Shown here: positions 37,881 through 46,840 of the stretch, piece after piece
Position numbering within the stretch: the stretch's first letter is position 1
Layout: each line of letters begins with the position of its first letter
Assembly (NCBI GenBank): GCA_900755095.1
Contig: CAAEFE010000076.1
Span: forward strand, 1 to 56,707
Origin: an uncultured Bacteroides sp.
Lineage (GTDB): Bacteria; Bacteroidota; Bacteroidia; Bacteroidales; Bacteroidaceae
DNA length: 56,707 nucleotides
Direction: 5' to 3'
Translations under genes and position numbers: made by a program
Notes under the pieces: generated by a model
Told to the model about the DNA's origin: nothing
The model's database searches: none
Seen by the model: only the letters and a program-made list of their open reading frames with translations

Positions 37881-40088
37881 ATGAATATTAAGAAGAGAGT
37901 GTTTTCTTTGCTCAGTTCATGCTATGTAGTAGGTTGTCTGTTTGCCCAGAATATATTGATATCTACTCCGGCAACTTCATTAGTATTGTCGGCTCCAGAA
38001 AAAGGAGAGCTGAAATACATATATTATGGCGCCAAGCTGTCTGATAGAGATTTTCAAACTATCGGAAGTCTGGATAAAGGCAAATATGCAGCTTATCCGG
38101 TTTATGGGCTGAACTGCCCGTCTGAAGTTGCTTTGGCAGTGAAGCATAATGATGGTAATATGACTCTTCAACTTGAAGTTGTGAAAGTTGAAAGTTCCCA
38201 TCAGGACGAAGCGAACCTGACCATCATTTCTTTGAAAGATAAAGTTTATCCTTTTTATGTGAAAATGTTCTATAAGGCATATCAGGATACAGATATTATT
38301 GAAATATGGAGTGAAATCAGCCATCAGGAGAAGAAAACAGTAGTACTTAATCAATTTGCTTCAGCTTATTTGCCTATTCGTAAGGGAGATGTCTGGTTAT
38401 CACATTTGTATGGTGCCTGGGCCAATGAAGGACGCTTGGAAGAGGTGCCGTTAGAAGCCGGAATGAAAGTAATTAAAAATAAAGATGGAGTACGCAATTC
38501 GCACACAGCTCATGCAGAAGTAATGTTTTCTCTTGATGGAAAACCTCGGGAGAATGAAGGACGTGTTATTGGTGCCGCTTTGTGTTACAGCGGAAATTAT
38601 AAATTGCGGATTGATACAGACGAGAGTGATTATCACCATTTTTTCGCAGGTATTAACGAGGATAACTCCACCTATAATTTAAAAAATGGAGAGATTTTTC
38701 GTACACCGGAACTGGCTTTGACCTATAGCGATGAGGGTTTAAGTGGAAGTAGTCGTAATTTTCACCGTTGGGCTAGGTTGCATAAATTGGCTAACGGTAC
38801 AAAGTTGCGTAAGATTTTGTTGAATAGCTGGGAAGGTGTTTATTTTAAAATTAATGAGGATGGCATGAATCAAATGATGGCAGACATTGCCTCCATGGGA
38901 GGTGAATTGTTTGTCATGGATGACGGATGGTTTGGCGACAAGTACCCTCGTAGAACGGATAAGACTTCCTTAGGGGATTGGGTCGTAGATAGAAAGAAAC
39001 TTCCGTCAGGGATAGGAGGATTGCTTGAAAATGCACGGAAAAATGGAGTAAAGTTTGGTATCTGGATTGAACCGGAGATGGCAAATACGACAAGTGAATT
39101 GTATGAAAAGCATCCTGACTGGATACTCAAAGCTCCTAATCGTGAATTGGTTTTAGGCCGTGGAGGCACACAAGTTGTGCTCGATTTAGCTAATCCGAAA
39201 GTTCAGGACTTTATTTTTGGTATGGTAGATAATTTGATGACAAATTATCCGGAAATAGATTATATTAAATGGGATGCTAATATGTCTATAATGAACCATG
39301 GCTCCAATTATTTATCAGATAATGACCAGAGCCATATGTATATCGCATATCATAAAGGCTTCGAGACGATTTGCCAACGTATTCGCGCTAAATATCCGGA
39401 GGTTACCATACAAGCTTGTGCTAGTGGCGGCGGGCGTGTCAATTATGGCCTGTTGCCTTATTTTGACGAGTTTTGGGTAAGTGATAATACGGATGCTTTG
39501 CAACGGGTTTATATGCAATGGGGAACATCTTATTTTTTCCCGGCAATTGCAATGGCTTCTCATATCAGCGCATCTCCCAATCATCAGACTTTCCGTCGTA
39601 TTCCATTAAAATATCGCATAGATGTGGCCATGAGTGGGCGTTTGGGAATGGAGATACAACCACAGGATATGACAACAGAAGAGAAAGAGCTTTGTAAGAA
39701 AGCAATTGCAGAATATAAAGAAATTCGTCCGGTGGTACAGTTTGGGGATATTTATAGATTAATTTCTCCTTATGAAAAACAGGGAGTTGCTTCGTTGATG
39801 TATACTTCACCGGAGAAAGATAAGGCTGTGGTATATTGGTGGAAATTAGAGCATTTTCATAATCAACACCTGCCACGTGTGCAGCTATATGGTTTAATTC
39901 CGGAAGCGAACTATCAAATCCGTGAGCTGAATAGAATTGATACCCAGCCATTGAGTTTTGAGGGAAAAGTATTTAGCGGGGCATATCTTATGGCGAATGG
40001 ATTAGAAATTCCTAATAATCATATTGTAGATAGAAAGATGCGAAATGATTATTCTAGTAGAGTACTTTATTTGAAGAAGATGGAATAA
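37881..40088 (+). CDS. GH36 alpha-galactosidase
   Basis: An exported GH36 enzyme of 735 residues (signal peptide about 1-19, ending LFAQN), the usual length for the family. It has an N-terminal beta-supersandwich, a TIM barrel (about 310-620) and a small C-terminal domain. The nucleophile is Asp465 in YIKWDANMS and the acid/base Asp535 in FWVSDNTD; FGIWIEPEMAN and ACASGGGRVNYG are family landmarks. It would remove terminal alpha-galactose. I use the ATG at 37881; an in-frame TTG lies 15 bases before it. The upstream bases carry CTGTGAAACATT (37850-37861), echoing CTGTGAAACCTT before the GH2 gene. A long hairpin follows the gene. Confidence 0.93.
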   Translation: MNIKKRVFSLLSSCYVVGCLFAQNILISTPATSLVLSAPEKGELKYIYYGAKLSDRDFQTIGSLDKGKYAAYPVYGLNCPSEVALAVKHNDGNMTLQLEVVKVESSHQDEANLTIISLKDKVYPFYVKMFYKAYQDTDIIEIWSEISHQEKKTVVLNQFASAYLPIRKGDVWLSHLYGAWANEGRLEEVPLEAGMKVIKNKDGVRNSHTAHAEVMFSLDGKPRENEGRVIGAALCYSGNYKLRIDTDESDYHHFFAGINEDNSTYNLKNGEIFRTPELALTYSDEGLSGSSRNFHRWARLHKLANGTKLRKILLNSWEGVYFKINEDGMNQMMADIASMGGELFVMDDGWFGDKYPRRTDKTSLGDWVVDRKKLPSGIGGLLENARKNGVKFGIWIEPEMANTTSELYEKHPDWILKAPNRELVLGRGGTQVVLDLANPKVQDFIFGMVDNLMTNYPEIDYIKWDANMSIMNHGSNYLSDNDQSHMYIAYHKGFETICQRIRAKYPEVTIQACASGGGRVNYGLLPYFDEFWVSDNTDALQRVYMQWGTSYFFPAIAMASHISASPNHQTFRRIPLKYRIDVAMSGRLGMEIQPQDMTTEEKELCKKAIAEYKEIRPVVQFGDIYRLISPYEKQGVASLMYTSPEKDKAVVYWWKLEHFHNQHLPRVQLYGLIPEANYQIRELNRIDTQPLSFEGKVFSGAYLMANGLEIPNNHIVDRKMRNDYSSRVLYLKKME

Positions 40089-40112
40089 ATCAGGAAATTA
40101 AGAAAAAATGAT

Positions 40113-40144
40113 GAAGGGGATTAGGTATTTACCTAATCCCCTTC
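40113..40144. terminator. Long hairpin after GH36
   Basis: A 15-base perfect stem (GAAGGGGATTAGGTA and its complement) with only two bases between the arms. The plus side is followed by GTATATATAA rather than a T-run; on the minus strand CATTTTTTC follows, so it could also stop antisense transcription. Confidence 0.6.
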
Positions 40145-40294
40145 GTATATATAAGCAAATAGGTTAAGAAATAGATTGTTTGAAATCAGAGATTGGATTC
40201 AGTTTTTTAAGTGATTGGTTTTATATAAAGGTAGAAAGAACCTGTTTTTAGGAATAACGAATCTTATTTTGAATGAAATTGATTATTAAGGTAT

Positions 40295-41944
40295 ATGCGT
40301 AAAAAGATTCTGTTTTTAGCAGGAATGATGGCTTGCTGTTCATTGGCAGGTGCACAAGAAATTTCTAAGACCTGGGTGGCTGATAAGGGGAATGGAACTT
40401 ATCAGAACCCGGTTCTTCATGCAGACTATTCGGATCCGGATGTATGTGCAGCCGGAGATGATTTCTATATGACAGCGTCCAGTTTTAATTGTATTCCCGG
40501 AATTCCTATTCTTCATTCTAATGATTTGGTGAATTGGTCGTTAGTAAACTGTGCTTTACCGATTCAGGAGCCGGAAGAATTCTTCGATAAGGCACAGCAT
40601 GGTAAAGGCGTATGGGCACCGGCTATTCGTTTTCATAACGGAGAGTTCTACATTTACTGGGGTGATCCGGATTATGGAATCTATATGATTAAAGCCAAAG
40701 ACCCGAAAGGAAGATGGAGCAAGCCTGTATTGGTGAAAGCCGGGAAAGGAATGATTGACCCGACACCACTTTGGGATGAAGATGGAAAAGTTTATCTTGT
40801 ACATGCATACGCTGGTAGCCGTAGCGGAGTGAATAGCATCGTAGTTATTTGCGAACTGAATGCTGAGGGAACAGAAGTAATTTCCGATCCGGTGATGGTA
40901 TTTGATGGAAATGATGGAAAGAACCATACGGTAGAAGGACCGAAGCTTTACAAACGCAACGGATACTACTATATTTTTGCTCCGGCAGGTGGAGTAGCAA
41001 CCGGTTGGCAATTAGTACTTCGCTCGAAGAACATTTACGGCCCTTACGAATCGAAGATCGTAATGGCACAAGGAAAGACAAATATCAACGGGCCTCATCA
41101 AGGTGGCTGGGTAGATACCAACACAGGAGAATCCTGGTTCGTTCATTTTCAAGATAAAGGAGCTTACGGACGCGTGATTCATCTGAATCCGATGACTTGG
41201 GTAAATGATTGGCCTGTAATCGGAGTAGACAAGGATAAAGATGGTTGCGGTGAACCGGTAACGACCTATAAGAAACCGAATGTAGGAAAGACATATCCGA
41301 TAGCCACTCCGCCGGAGAGTGATGAATTCAATACCCGTCATTTAGGGTTACAATGGCAATGGCATGCCAATAAAAAAGACACTTACGGGTTCACGACCGA
41401 CTTGGGGTATATTCGTCTTTATGCAGGCAGCCTCTCGAAAAAATTTGTGAACTTCTGGGAAGTTCCTAACTTGTTGATGCAAAAGTTTCCGGCTGAAGAG
41501 TTTACAGCTACGACCAAGTTGACATTTACTGCCAAGCAGGATAGGGAACAAACCGGAATCATTGTAATGGGATGGGATTATAGCCATCTCTCCATTCGTA
41601 AGGAGGGAGATCAGTTTATTCTGCAACAAGCAGTTTGCAAGGATGCGGAACAGCAAAATCCCGAACAGATAAAAGAATTGGCAAACATTCCGGTGGAACA
41701 TCTGAAGATGCCGGGAGTAGCAGATAATGAGTGGCAAACAGTTTATTTGCAAGTAAAGGTTCGTAAAGGAGCCGTTTGTACATTCGCTTATAGTCTGGAT
41801 GGAAAGAAATACATGACAGTGGGAGAGCCTTTCACAGCCCGACAAGGCAAATGGATTGGAGCCAAAGTTGGAGTATTTTGCGTAACTCCGAATGAGGGCA
41901 ATCGTGGATGGGCAGATGTAGACTGGTTTCGGATGACTAAGTAA
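40295..41944 (+). CDS. GH43 family glycoside hydrolase (beta-xylosidase/alpha-L-arabinofuranosidase type)
   Basis: An exported 549-residue GH43 enzyme (signal peptide about 1-20, ending LAGA). The five-bladed propeller (about 35-330) has the catalytic base Asp47 in YSDPDV, the pKa modulator Asp155 in GMIDPTP and the acid Glu214 in HTVEGPKLY. A C-terminal beta-sandwich of the GH43_C2 type (about 340-549) completes the xylosidase-like plan. Likely action: removal of arabinofuranose or xylose from the imported oligosaccharide; the exact sugar cannot be read. It starts a short operon with GH88 (68-base gap), about 200 bases after GH36 and behind its own possible promoter region. Confidence 0.92.
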   Translation: MRKKILFLAGMMACCSLAGAQEISKTWVADKGNGTYQNPVLHADYSDPDVCAAGDDFYMTASSFNCIPGIPILHSNDLVNWSLVNCALPIQEPEEFFDKAQHGKGVWAPAIRFHNGEFYIYWGDPDYGIYMIKAKDPKGRWSKPVLVKAGKGMIDPTPLWDEDGKVYLVHAYAGSRSGVNSIVVICELNAEGTEVISDPVMVFDGNDGKNHTVEGPKLYKRNGYYYIFAPAGGVATGWQLVLRSKNIYGPYESKIVMAQGKTNINGPHQGGWVDTNTGESWFVHFQDKGAYGRVIHLNPMTWVNDWPVIGVDKDKDGCGEPVTTYKKPNVGKTYPIATPPESDEFNTRHLGLQWQWHANKKDTYGFTTDLGYIRLYAGSLSKKFVNFWEVPNLLMQKFPAEEFTATTKLTFTAKQDREQTGIIVMGWDYSHLSIRKEGDQFILQQAVCKDAEQQNPEQIKELANIPVEHLKMPGVADNEWQTVYLQVKVRKGAVCTFAYSLDGKKYMTVGEPFTARQGKWIGAKVGVFCVTPNEGNRGWADVDWFRMTK

Positions 41945-42012
41945 CTGACCGATCAAGTAACTGACAAAGAGAAATAAAGATTAAGAATTAACGCGAATAT
42001 ATTTGAACTAAG

Positions 42013-43233
42013 ATGAAAAAGATTGTAGTAGGTCTGGCTGTGATGTTAGGTTTTTGTATGTGCACTCACAAGCCTTCCGGTACATTGGATGTGAATAAGG
42101 CACTAGACTATTGTGCAGAGCAGACACAACGTACGCTTACGGAACTGAAAACAGATTCCGGCATTGACTATACGATGATGCCACGTAACATTATGGCTGA
42201 CGAACACCACTGGAACTGTCGTAAGGCAACGAAAGAAGAATGGTGTGCCGGTTTCTGGCCGGGTGTGCTCTGGTATGATTACGAATATACACAGGATAAG
42301 CACATTCTGGAAGAAGCGAAGAAGTTTACGAACTCATTGGAGTTCCTTTCTCAAATACCGGCTTATGACCATGATTTGGGATTCCTCGTATTCTGCAGTT
42401 ATGGAAACGGCTATCGCTTGACGAAAGATCCTGCTTATAAGAAAGTGATTCTGGATACAGCCGATTCGCTGGCTACTTTATTCAATCCGGTTGTAGGAAC
42501 AATGCTTTCATGGCCTCGTGAAGTGGAACCACGCAACTGGCCTCACAACACGATCATGGATAACATGATTAATCTCGAAATGCTTTTCTGGGCAGCGAAG
42601 AATGGTGGAAATCCTTATTTGTATGATGTTGCTGTTTCTCATGCTGATAAAACAATGAAATGTCAGTTCCGTCCCGATTATACATCCTACCATGTAGCAG
42701 TCTATGATACCATCACAGGTAATCTGATAAAAGGAGTAACCCATCAGGGCTATGCAGACAGTACCATGTGGGCGCGTGGTCAAGCATGGGCAATCTACGG
42801 ATATACTGTAGTCTATCGGGAGACGAAAGATCCTAAATATCTTGATTTCGCACAGAAAGTGACAGATGTTTATCTCGAACGTCTGCCGGAAGATAAGGTT
42901 CCTTATTGGGATTTCAGTGCCCCGGGAATACCGGATGCTCCGCGTGACGCTTCGGCTGCGGCAGTAGTGGCCTCTGCTTTGCTTGAACTATCTACTTACC
43001 TCCCGAATGGAACCGGAAAACGTTATAAAGATGCAGCTATTGAAATGCTGGCAAGCCTGAACTCTGACAGTTATCAGAGTGGCAAGAGCAAACCGTCCTT
43101 CCTGCTTCATAGTGTAGGACATTGGCCGGCTCATTCAGAGATAGATGCCTCTATTATTTATGCAGATTATTACTACATTGAAGCATTGCTTCGGTTGAAA
43201 CGTCTGCAAGAAGGAAAGAATGTAATTAAATAA
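42013..43233 (+). CDS. GH88 unsaturated glucuronyl hydrolase
   Basis: A 406-residue GH88 enzyme, probably lipid-anchored (LGFCMC, Cys15 or Cys17). The catalytic aspartates are visible as Asp121 in AYDHDLGF and Asp183 in NTIMDNMINLEML, in an (alpha/alpha)6 barrel with WCAGFWPG near the entry and GQAWAIYG and SAPGIPDAPRDASAAA later. GH88 hydrates the 4,5-double bond that lyases leave at the non-reducing end and so releases the unsaturated uronic acid. Its presence directly supports a lyase-first pathway, with the PL-type enzymes at 8058, 20531 and 36543 as the sources of such ends. Confidence 0.92.
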   Translation: MKKIVVGLAVMLGFCMCTHKPSGTLDVNKALDYCAEQTQRTLTELKTDSGIDYTMMPRNIMADEHHWNCRKATKEEWCAGFWPGVLWYDYEYTQDKHILEEAKKFTNSLEFLSQIPAYDHDLGFLVFCSYGNGYRLTKDPAYKKVILDTADSLATLFNPVVGTMLSWPREVEPRNWPHNTIMDNMINLEMLFWAAKNGGNPYLYDVAVSHADKTMKCQFRPDYTSYHVAVYDTITGNLIKGVTHQGYADSTMWARGQAWAIYGYTVVYRETKDPKYLDFAQKVTDVYLERLPEDKVPYWDFSAPGIPDAPRDASAAAVVASALLELSTYLPNGTGKRYKDAAIEMLASLNSDSYQSGKSKPSFLLHSVGHWPAHSEIDASIIYADYYYIEALLRLKRLQEGKNVIK

Positions 43234-43297
43234 AGAAGATTTATATAGAATAAAACACTATCTTTATCACAGTTATTTAACAATAAATCTATGTTGT

Positions 43298-43855
43298 ATG
43301 AAACAGTGCATTAAAACAAATGGAGTTTTATTCTTTTTTTGTTTGATATCATTAATCATTACTGCACAGGAGCAATCAGTGCAGTCTAATATCAAATGCT
43401 TGAATTATCCTAGTTCGTTTGAGTTATTGCTTCGGCATTTTAAAGGAAAAATTGTATATATTGATGTAATGGCATCTTGGTGTAAACCCTGTCTGGCAGA
43501 ACTCAAAGAATATGAAAAAACAGATGATTTTTTCAAAAAGAATGATATTGTAAGACTTTTTATTTCAATAGATGAACCCAAGGATTGGAATGCCTGTTTG
43601 AAAAGATTGGATGAAAGATTATTAAATGGGTATTTTGTCACCTATCATCGACCAGAGAATAGTGTTGAGAATAATAAATTTTCTGTTGAAGTGGAGAAGT
43701 TGTTTGTCACTTATGATGAGAAAGGTAATTTCGCCGGGCTTTCAGTTCCTCAGTTTATTATTGTTAATAGGGAGGGAACTATTGTAGAATATAAGGCACA
43801 AAGACCAAGCAATCCGGAGGAATTGAAGAATCAGTTGAAACAATACTTGGAATAA
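43298..43855 (+). CDS. TlpA/ResA-like periplasmic thioredoxin-fold protein
   Basis: A 185-residue exported protein (signal peptide about 1-23, ending ITAQ) with a thioredoxin fold. The redox motif is ASWCKPC, and the cis-proline loop is SVPQF near residue 150. It resembles TlpA/ResA-type thiol oxidoreductases that reduce or isomerise disulfides in the periplasm. It follows the GH88 gene by 64 bases and is closed by a strong terminator, so it may belong to the PUL transcript. A possible use is to service cysteine-rich PUL proteins such as the GH127/146 enzyme, whose active site is a zinc-cysteine centre, but this is speculation. Low G+C. Confidence 0.82.
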   Translation: MKQCIKTNGVLFFFCLISLIITAQEQSVQSNIKCLNYPSSFELLLRHFKGKIVYIDVMASWCKPCLAELKEYEKTDDFFKKNDIVRLFISIDEPKDWNACLKRLDERLLNGYFVTYHRPENSVENNKFSVEVEKLFVTYDEKGNFAGLSVPQFIIVNREGTIVEYKAQRPSNPEELKNQLKQYLE

Positions 43856-43879
43856 TATGAGGAAAGACTCCCAAAAACG

Positions 43880-43920
43880 AAAAGCTCTGCAAGAACGAAG
43901 GTTCCGTGCAGAGCTTTTTT
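43880..43920. terminator. Bidirectional Rho-independent terminator
   Basis: Stem AAAAGCTCTGCA/TGCAGAGCTTTT (43880-43891 with 43907-43918) with a T-run on the plus side and, on the minus strand, TTTTCGTTTTTGGG. It separates the PUL from the convergent NlpE-like gene. Confidence 0.88.
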
Positions 43921-43943
43921 TACTGGTTAGGGTTAGGTTTATT

Positions 43944-44420
43944 TTATTGTTTTACCTTGATGATGTCATAATTCAGATCGCTGACAGCTTCTTGCAAGCT
44001 ATCGTTCACCAGACGAAGAGTGGTGTCATTTACAATCACGAAATACATCGGAGCTTCACCATCCTTCGGAGTTAACTTAACAGCAGTAACAGGTTTTTTG
44101 TTCACAACCTTGTGTACTGTTTGTTGTTTTCCTTTTGAAGTGAAAGTCTTGTTTTGTCCTTGACCTTCAGCATCGAGGTAAGTCATATCCAGTGTATACG
44201 CAGTATCCACACCGTCAGTTGCAGCGTTCAGGGTCAGTACATAGTCAATACCCGGACCGTCGGCAGCAGGAAGAGTACCTTCATAAACTTCAGTCAATTC
44301 GGTAATCGGAGTCATAGCAAGAGCTAGACTGTCTGCTTGAGCCTCTGCGGCTTTGTTTGCTTTTGATTGGCATGATGCCAAAGCAGCTACGACTGCTGCT
44401 AACATAATTACTTTTTTCAT
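43944..44420 (-). CDS. NlpE N-terminal domain-like lipoprotein
   Basis: A 158-residue lipoprotein (LASC, Cys17). The segment YEGTLPAADGPGIDYVLTL fits the NlpE N-terminal domain, a copper-resistance and surface-sensing lipoprotein of the outer membrane. In NlpE this reads LPCADCxGI with a CxxC pair; here both cysteines are replaced (Ala52, Gly55), so metal or disulfide chemistry at that site is unlikely. It lies 57 bases downstream of the CNNM-type gene and may be co-transcribed. Its function in Bacteroides is not known. Confidence 0.78.
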   Translation of the reverse strand: MKKVIMLAAVVAALASCQSKANKAAEAQADSLALAMTPITELTEVYEGTLPAADGPGIDYVLTLNAATDGVDTAYTLDMTYLDAEGQGQNKTFTSKGKQQTVHKVVNKKPVTAVKLTPKDGEAPMYFVIVNDTTLRLVNDSLQEAVSDLNYDIIKVKQ

Positions 44421-44477
44421 CGTTAAGTGCTTTAAGTTAATATAAATATAGTGAGCTATTGCTCGTTTTTTGCTATC

Positions 44478-45770
44478 CTATTCCTGCTCTTCGTCCCGTT
44501 TGATGACAAGCAGTTTGTCTACTCGTCCGCGGTCCATGTCCACCACTTCGAATTGCAGATTCTTGTAGGTGAAGATGTCTCCCGCTTTCGGGATACGGCC
44601 AATCAGGAACATGGCTAATCCCCCCAGAGTGGTGAAGTCTTCCGATTCCAGATCTTCATAGGATAAAATCCCCATTTCCTCCATGAAGTCGTCGATGTTC
44701 ATTGAAGCTTCCACCAGCATCGAACCATCCTGCCTTGTGACGATTTCTTCTTCTTCCGTTTCATCCTCTTCAAGGATGTCTCCGAAGATACTTTCGGTCA
44801 GGTCGTGCAGTGTGATAATGCCTTCTGTGCTGCCATACTCGTTAACAACAACTCCGAACTTGTTTTTGTTCTTCTTAAATAGCTCTAAAACTTTATTTGC
44901 ATATAAACTTTCCGGAATAAAGAGGGGAGGACGGGCTATTTCGCGTAAGTTAAACAGCTTTTTACTGCCTATCATCAGGATAATATCCTTTACGGAAACC
45001 ACACCGATAATCTCATCTTTCCGTTCGTCCACCAACAGATATTTGCTATAATGTTCTTCTTCGATTGTCTTCATCACCTTTTCCTGCGTATCATCAGGGT
45101 GAAGGATAATGAGATCTCTGCGATGCGTCATCAGTTCGTTAGCCCGTTTGTCGGAGAAGCGGAACACATCACGTATCATTTCCGTTTCCTCTTTGTCAAT
45201 CACACCCTGTTCCGAACTTTGATGGAGAATCATTTTGATTTCCTCCTGCGTCATGGGGCGTTCTTCGCTTTTCAAACCGATAAGTTTGTTCAGTAACCGG
45301 GTAGAGACACTCAGCAACCATACAAAAGGATAAGAAACCTTTGTCAGGAGAATCATGACCGGGCTGAACAAAGTGGCGTATCGCTCCGGATTACTAAGAG
45401 CGATAGATTTGGGTACTAGCTCTCCGATAATCAGAGAAAGATAGGTAATGATTGCTACGGTAGTAATCATTGCCAGGTTGCGTGCGTATGCTTCTGCGCC
45501 CGGAATGAGAGAAAAGAAAGGTACGAGGTCGTCGGCAATAGCCACACCACCATACGCACCGGATACGATACCGATCAGCGTGATACCAATCTGAATGGTA
45601 GACAAGAACTTTTCCGGTTCTTCCAATTGTTTTAAAACTCCTCGGGCTGATTTGTTACCTTTTGCGACAAGTGTTTCAAGACGTGCTTTGCTGGATGATA
45701 CCAACGCAATTTCATACATGGCAAAAATGCCATTCAGTATAAGTAAGAAAAGTATGATAAGAAATTCCAT
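44478..45770 (-). CDS. CNNM/CorC family membrane protein (hemolysin-like, CBS domains)
   Basis: A 430-residue inner-membrane protein with the DUF21/CNNM transmembrane domain (about 1-175, including EIALVSSSKARLE and ELVPKSIALSNPE), a pair of CBS domains (about 200-325, starting MTHRRDLIILHPDDT), and a C-terminal CorC_HlyC domain (about 345-430, DGSMLVEASMNIDDF, FEVVDMDRGRVDKL). Members are linked to Mg2+ or Co2+ transport and to the old name 'hemolysin'; related GldE proteins occur in gliding Bacteroidetes. Length and domain order are normal. Confidence 0.9.
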   Translation of the reverse strand: MEFLIILFLLILNGIFAMYEIALVSSSKARLETLVAKGNKSARGVLKQLEEPEKFLSTIQIGITLIGIVSGAYGGVAIADDLVPFFSLIPGAEAYARNLAMITTVAIITYLSLIIGELVPKSIALSNPERYATLFSPVMILLTKVSYPFVWLLSVSTRLLNKLIGLKSEERPMTQEEIKMILHQSSEQGVIDKEETEMIRDVFRFSDKRANELMTHRRDLIILHPDDTQEKVMKTIEEEHYSKYLLVDERKDEIIGVVSVKDIILMIGSKKLFNLREIARPPLFIPESLYANKVLELFKKNKNKFGVVVNEYGSTEGIITLHDLTESIFGDILEEDETEEEEIVTRQDGSMLVEASMNIDDFMEEMGILSYEDLESEDFTTLGGLAMFLIGRIPKAGDIFTYKNLQFEVVDMDRGRVDKLLVIKRDEEQE

Positions 45771-45897
45771 AAATGGATTTAAATGGTTATAGGGTCGAAA
45801 TTACAAGAAATCGGGACACTATGCAAATATGTGTAATATATTAATGAAAATTTAATAATCGTGTTGTCTTTTTTGTGTAATCATAATAATATAATTG

Positions 45898-45967
45898 AGG
45901 CACGGATTACGCTGATTTCACAGTTTCAATTAAATAAGAACTGTGTTAATCCGTGTAATCCGTGCCT
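45898..45967. repeat. Nested palindromic intergenic element
   Basis: A 13-base perfect outer inverted repeat (AGGCACGGATTAC at 45898-45910 and its complement at 45955-45967) encloses a 7-base inner one (CACAGTT/AACTGTG). AATCCGTGT is repeated in the right half. It looks like one of the dispersed REP-like elements of Bacteroides. It may act as a terminator for the M48 gene. Confidence 0.55.
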
Positions 45968-46021
45968 TAATAAAAATCAACAGGAAGTTTTGAACTCTTC
46001 CTTATATATTAGATAAACTCT

Positions 46022-46807
46022 TTACTTCTTAGCGTAGCTGTCTGCTTTGGCTTTTGTACGTTCAATGCGTTTTTGAGTGTCCGGATGTGAAGAGAACATT
46101 CTTTGTGCATAGGATGCTTTAGGAGCATCTTTTGCAAGTTCTGCCAATTTACTCAAGGCATTTGCCATTGCATAAGGGTCGATGCCGTTTTTTACGCAGA
46201 ATTCAACACCATAATCATCGGCTTCATTTTCTTGCTTTTGTGAGAATTGTGCACCGGCAAGAGCTTCTGCCATGGCTCCCAGTTCGGAGTCTGTCAGTTT
46301 GGCTACTTTGTCGTTGGCTGCACCTGCCGCGTTTTTCACAGCTGAACGTAGGTAGGCATTTTTCATAGCGTCTTTGGAATCTGTGTGAACCACGTGGCCA
46401 ATCTCATGTCCTACCACTGCCATCACTTCTTCATCCGTCATCACATCCATCAGACCGGCGCAAATACGTACACTACCGTCACCGCAGGCAAAGGCGTTTA
46501 CGTCTATTACTTCATATACGCCAAAGTTAAGTTTCAGTCCGTCCACTTCTTTGATATGTCCCGTCAGTTTCTCCAGACGTTTGCCGTATTCGGTATCAGG
46601 TTTTGTCAATGGATTATGAGTGTCCATCCATGCCATATATTCCTTACTCATATTAGCAATGTCCGCATCAGATAACGTAACGGCTGATACTACATCTTTA
46701 CCTGCTTGCAAAGCTTTTCCTAAATTAATCTTCTTGCCGAATTGTGCAGAAGCTGTCATTCCCATGCCTAATAATACGAAGGCAATCATAGCGATTTCTC
46801 TTTTCAT
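46022..46807 (-). CDS. M48 family metallopeptidase
   Basis: A 261-residue exported zinc metallopeptidase (signal peptide about 1-21, ending ASAQ). The zinc-binding HEIGH motif is at 134-138 and the third ligand is probably Glu195 in NEADDYG. Unlike HtpX it has no membrane helices beyond the signal; it is closer to the LoiP/BepA-type periplasmic M48C enzymes. It should degrade or help fold envelope proteins. It starts 33 bases after the TonB receptor gene and is probably in the same transcript. Confidence 0.88.
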   Translation of the reverse strand: MKREIAMIAFVLLGMGMTASAQFGKKINLGKALQAGKDVVSAVTLSDADIANMSKEYMAWMDTHNPLTKPDTEYGKRLEKLTGHIKEVDGLKLNFGVYEVIDVNAFACGDGSVRICAGLMDVMTDEEVMAVVGHEIGHVVHTDSKDAMKNAYLRSAVKNAAGAANDKVAKLTDSELGAMAEALAGAQFSQKQENEADDYGVEFCVKNGIDPYAMANALSKLAELAKDAPKASYAQRMFSSHPDTQKRIERTKAKADSYAKK

Positions 46808-46840
46808 ACTCTTTTTCTAGTTTAATGTTCTATGCATAAA

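Noticed and set aside
43857..44075. Short plus-strand open frame after the thioredoxin gene
   Set aside because: It runs through the terminator hairpin and antisense to the NlpE-like gene.
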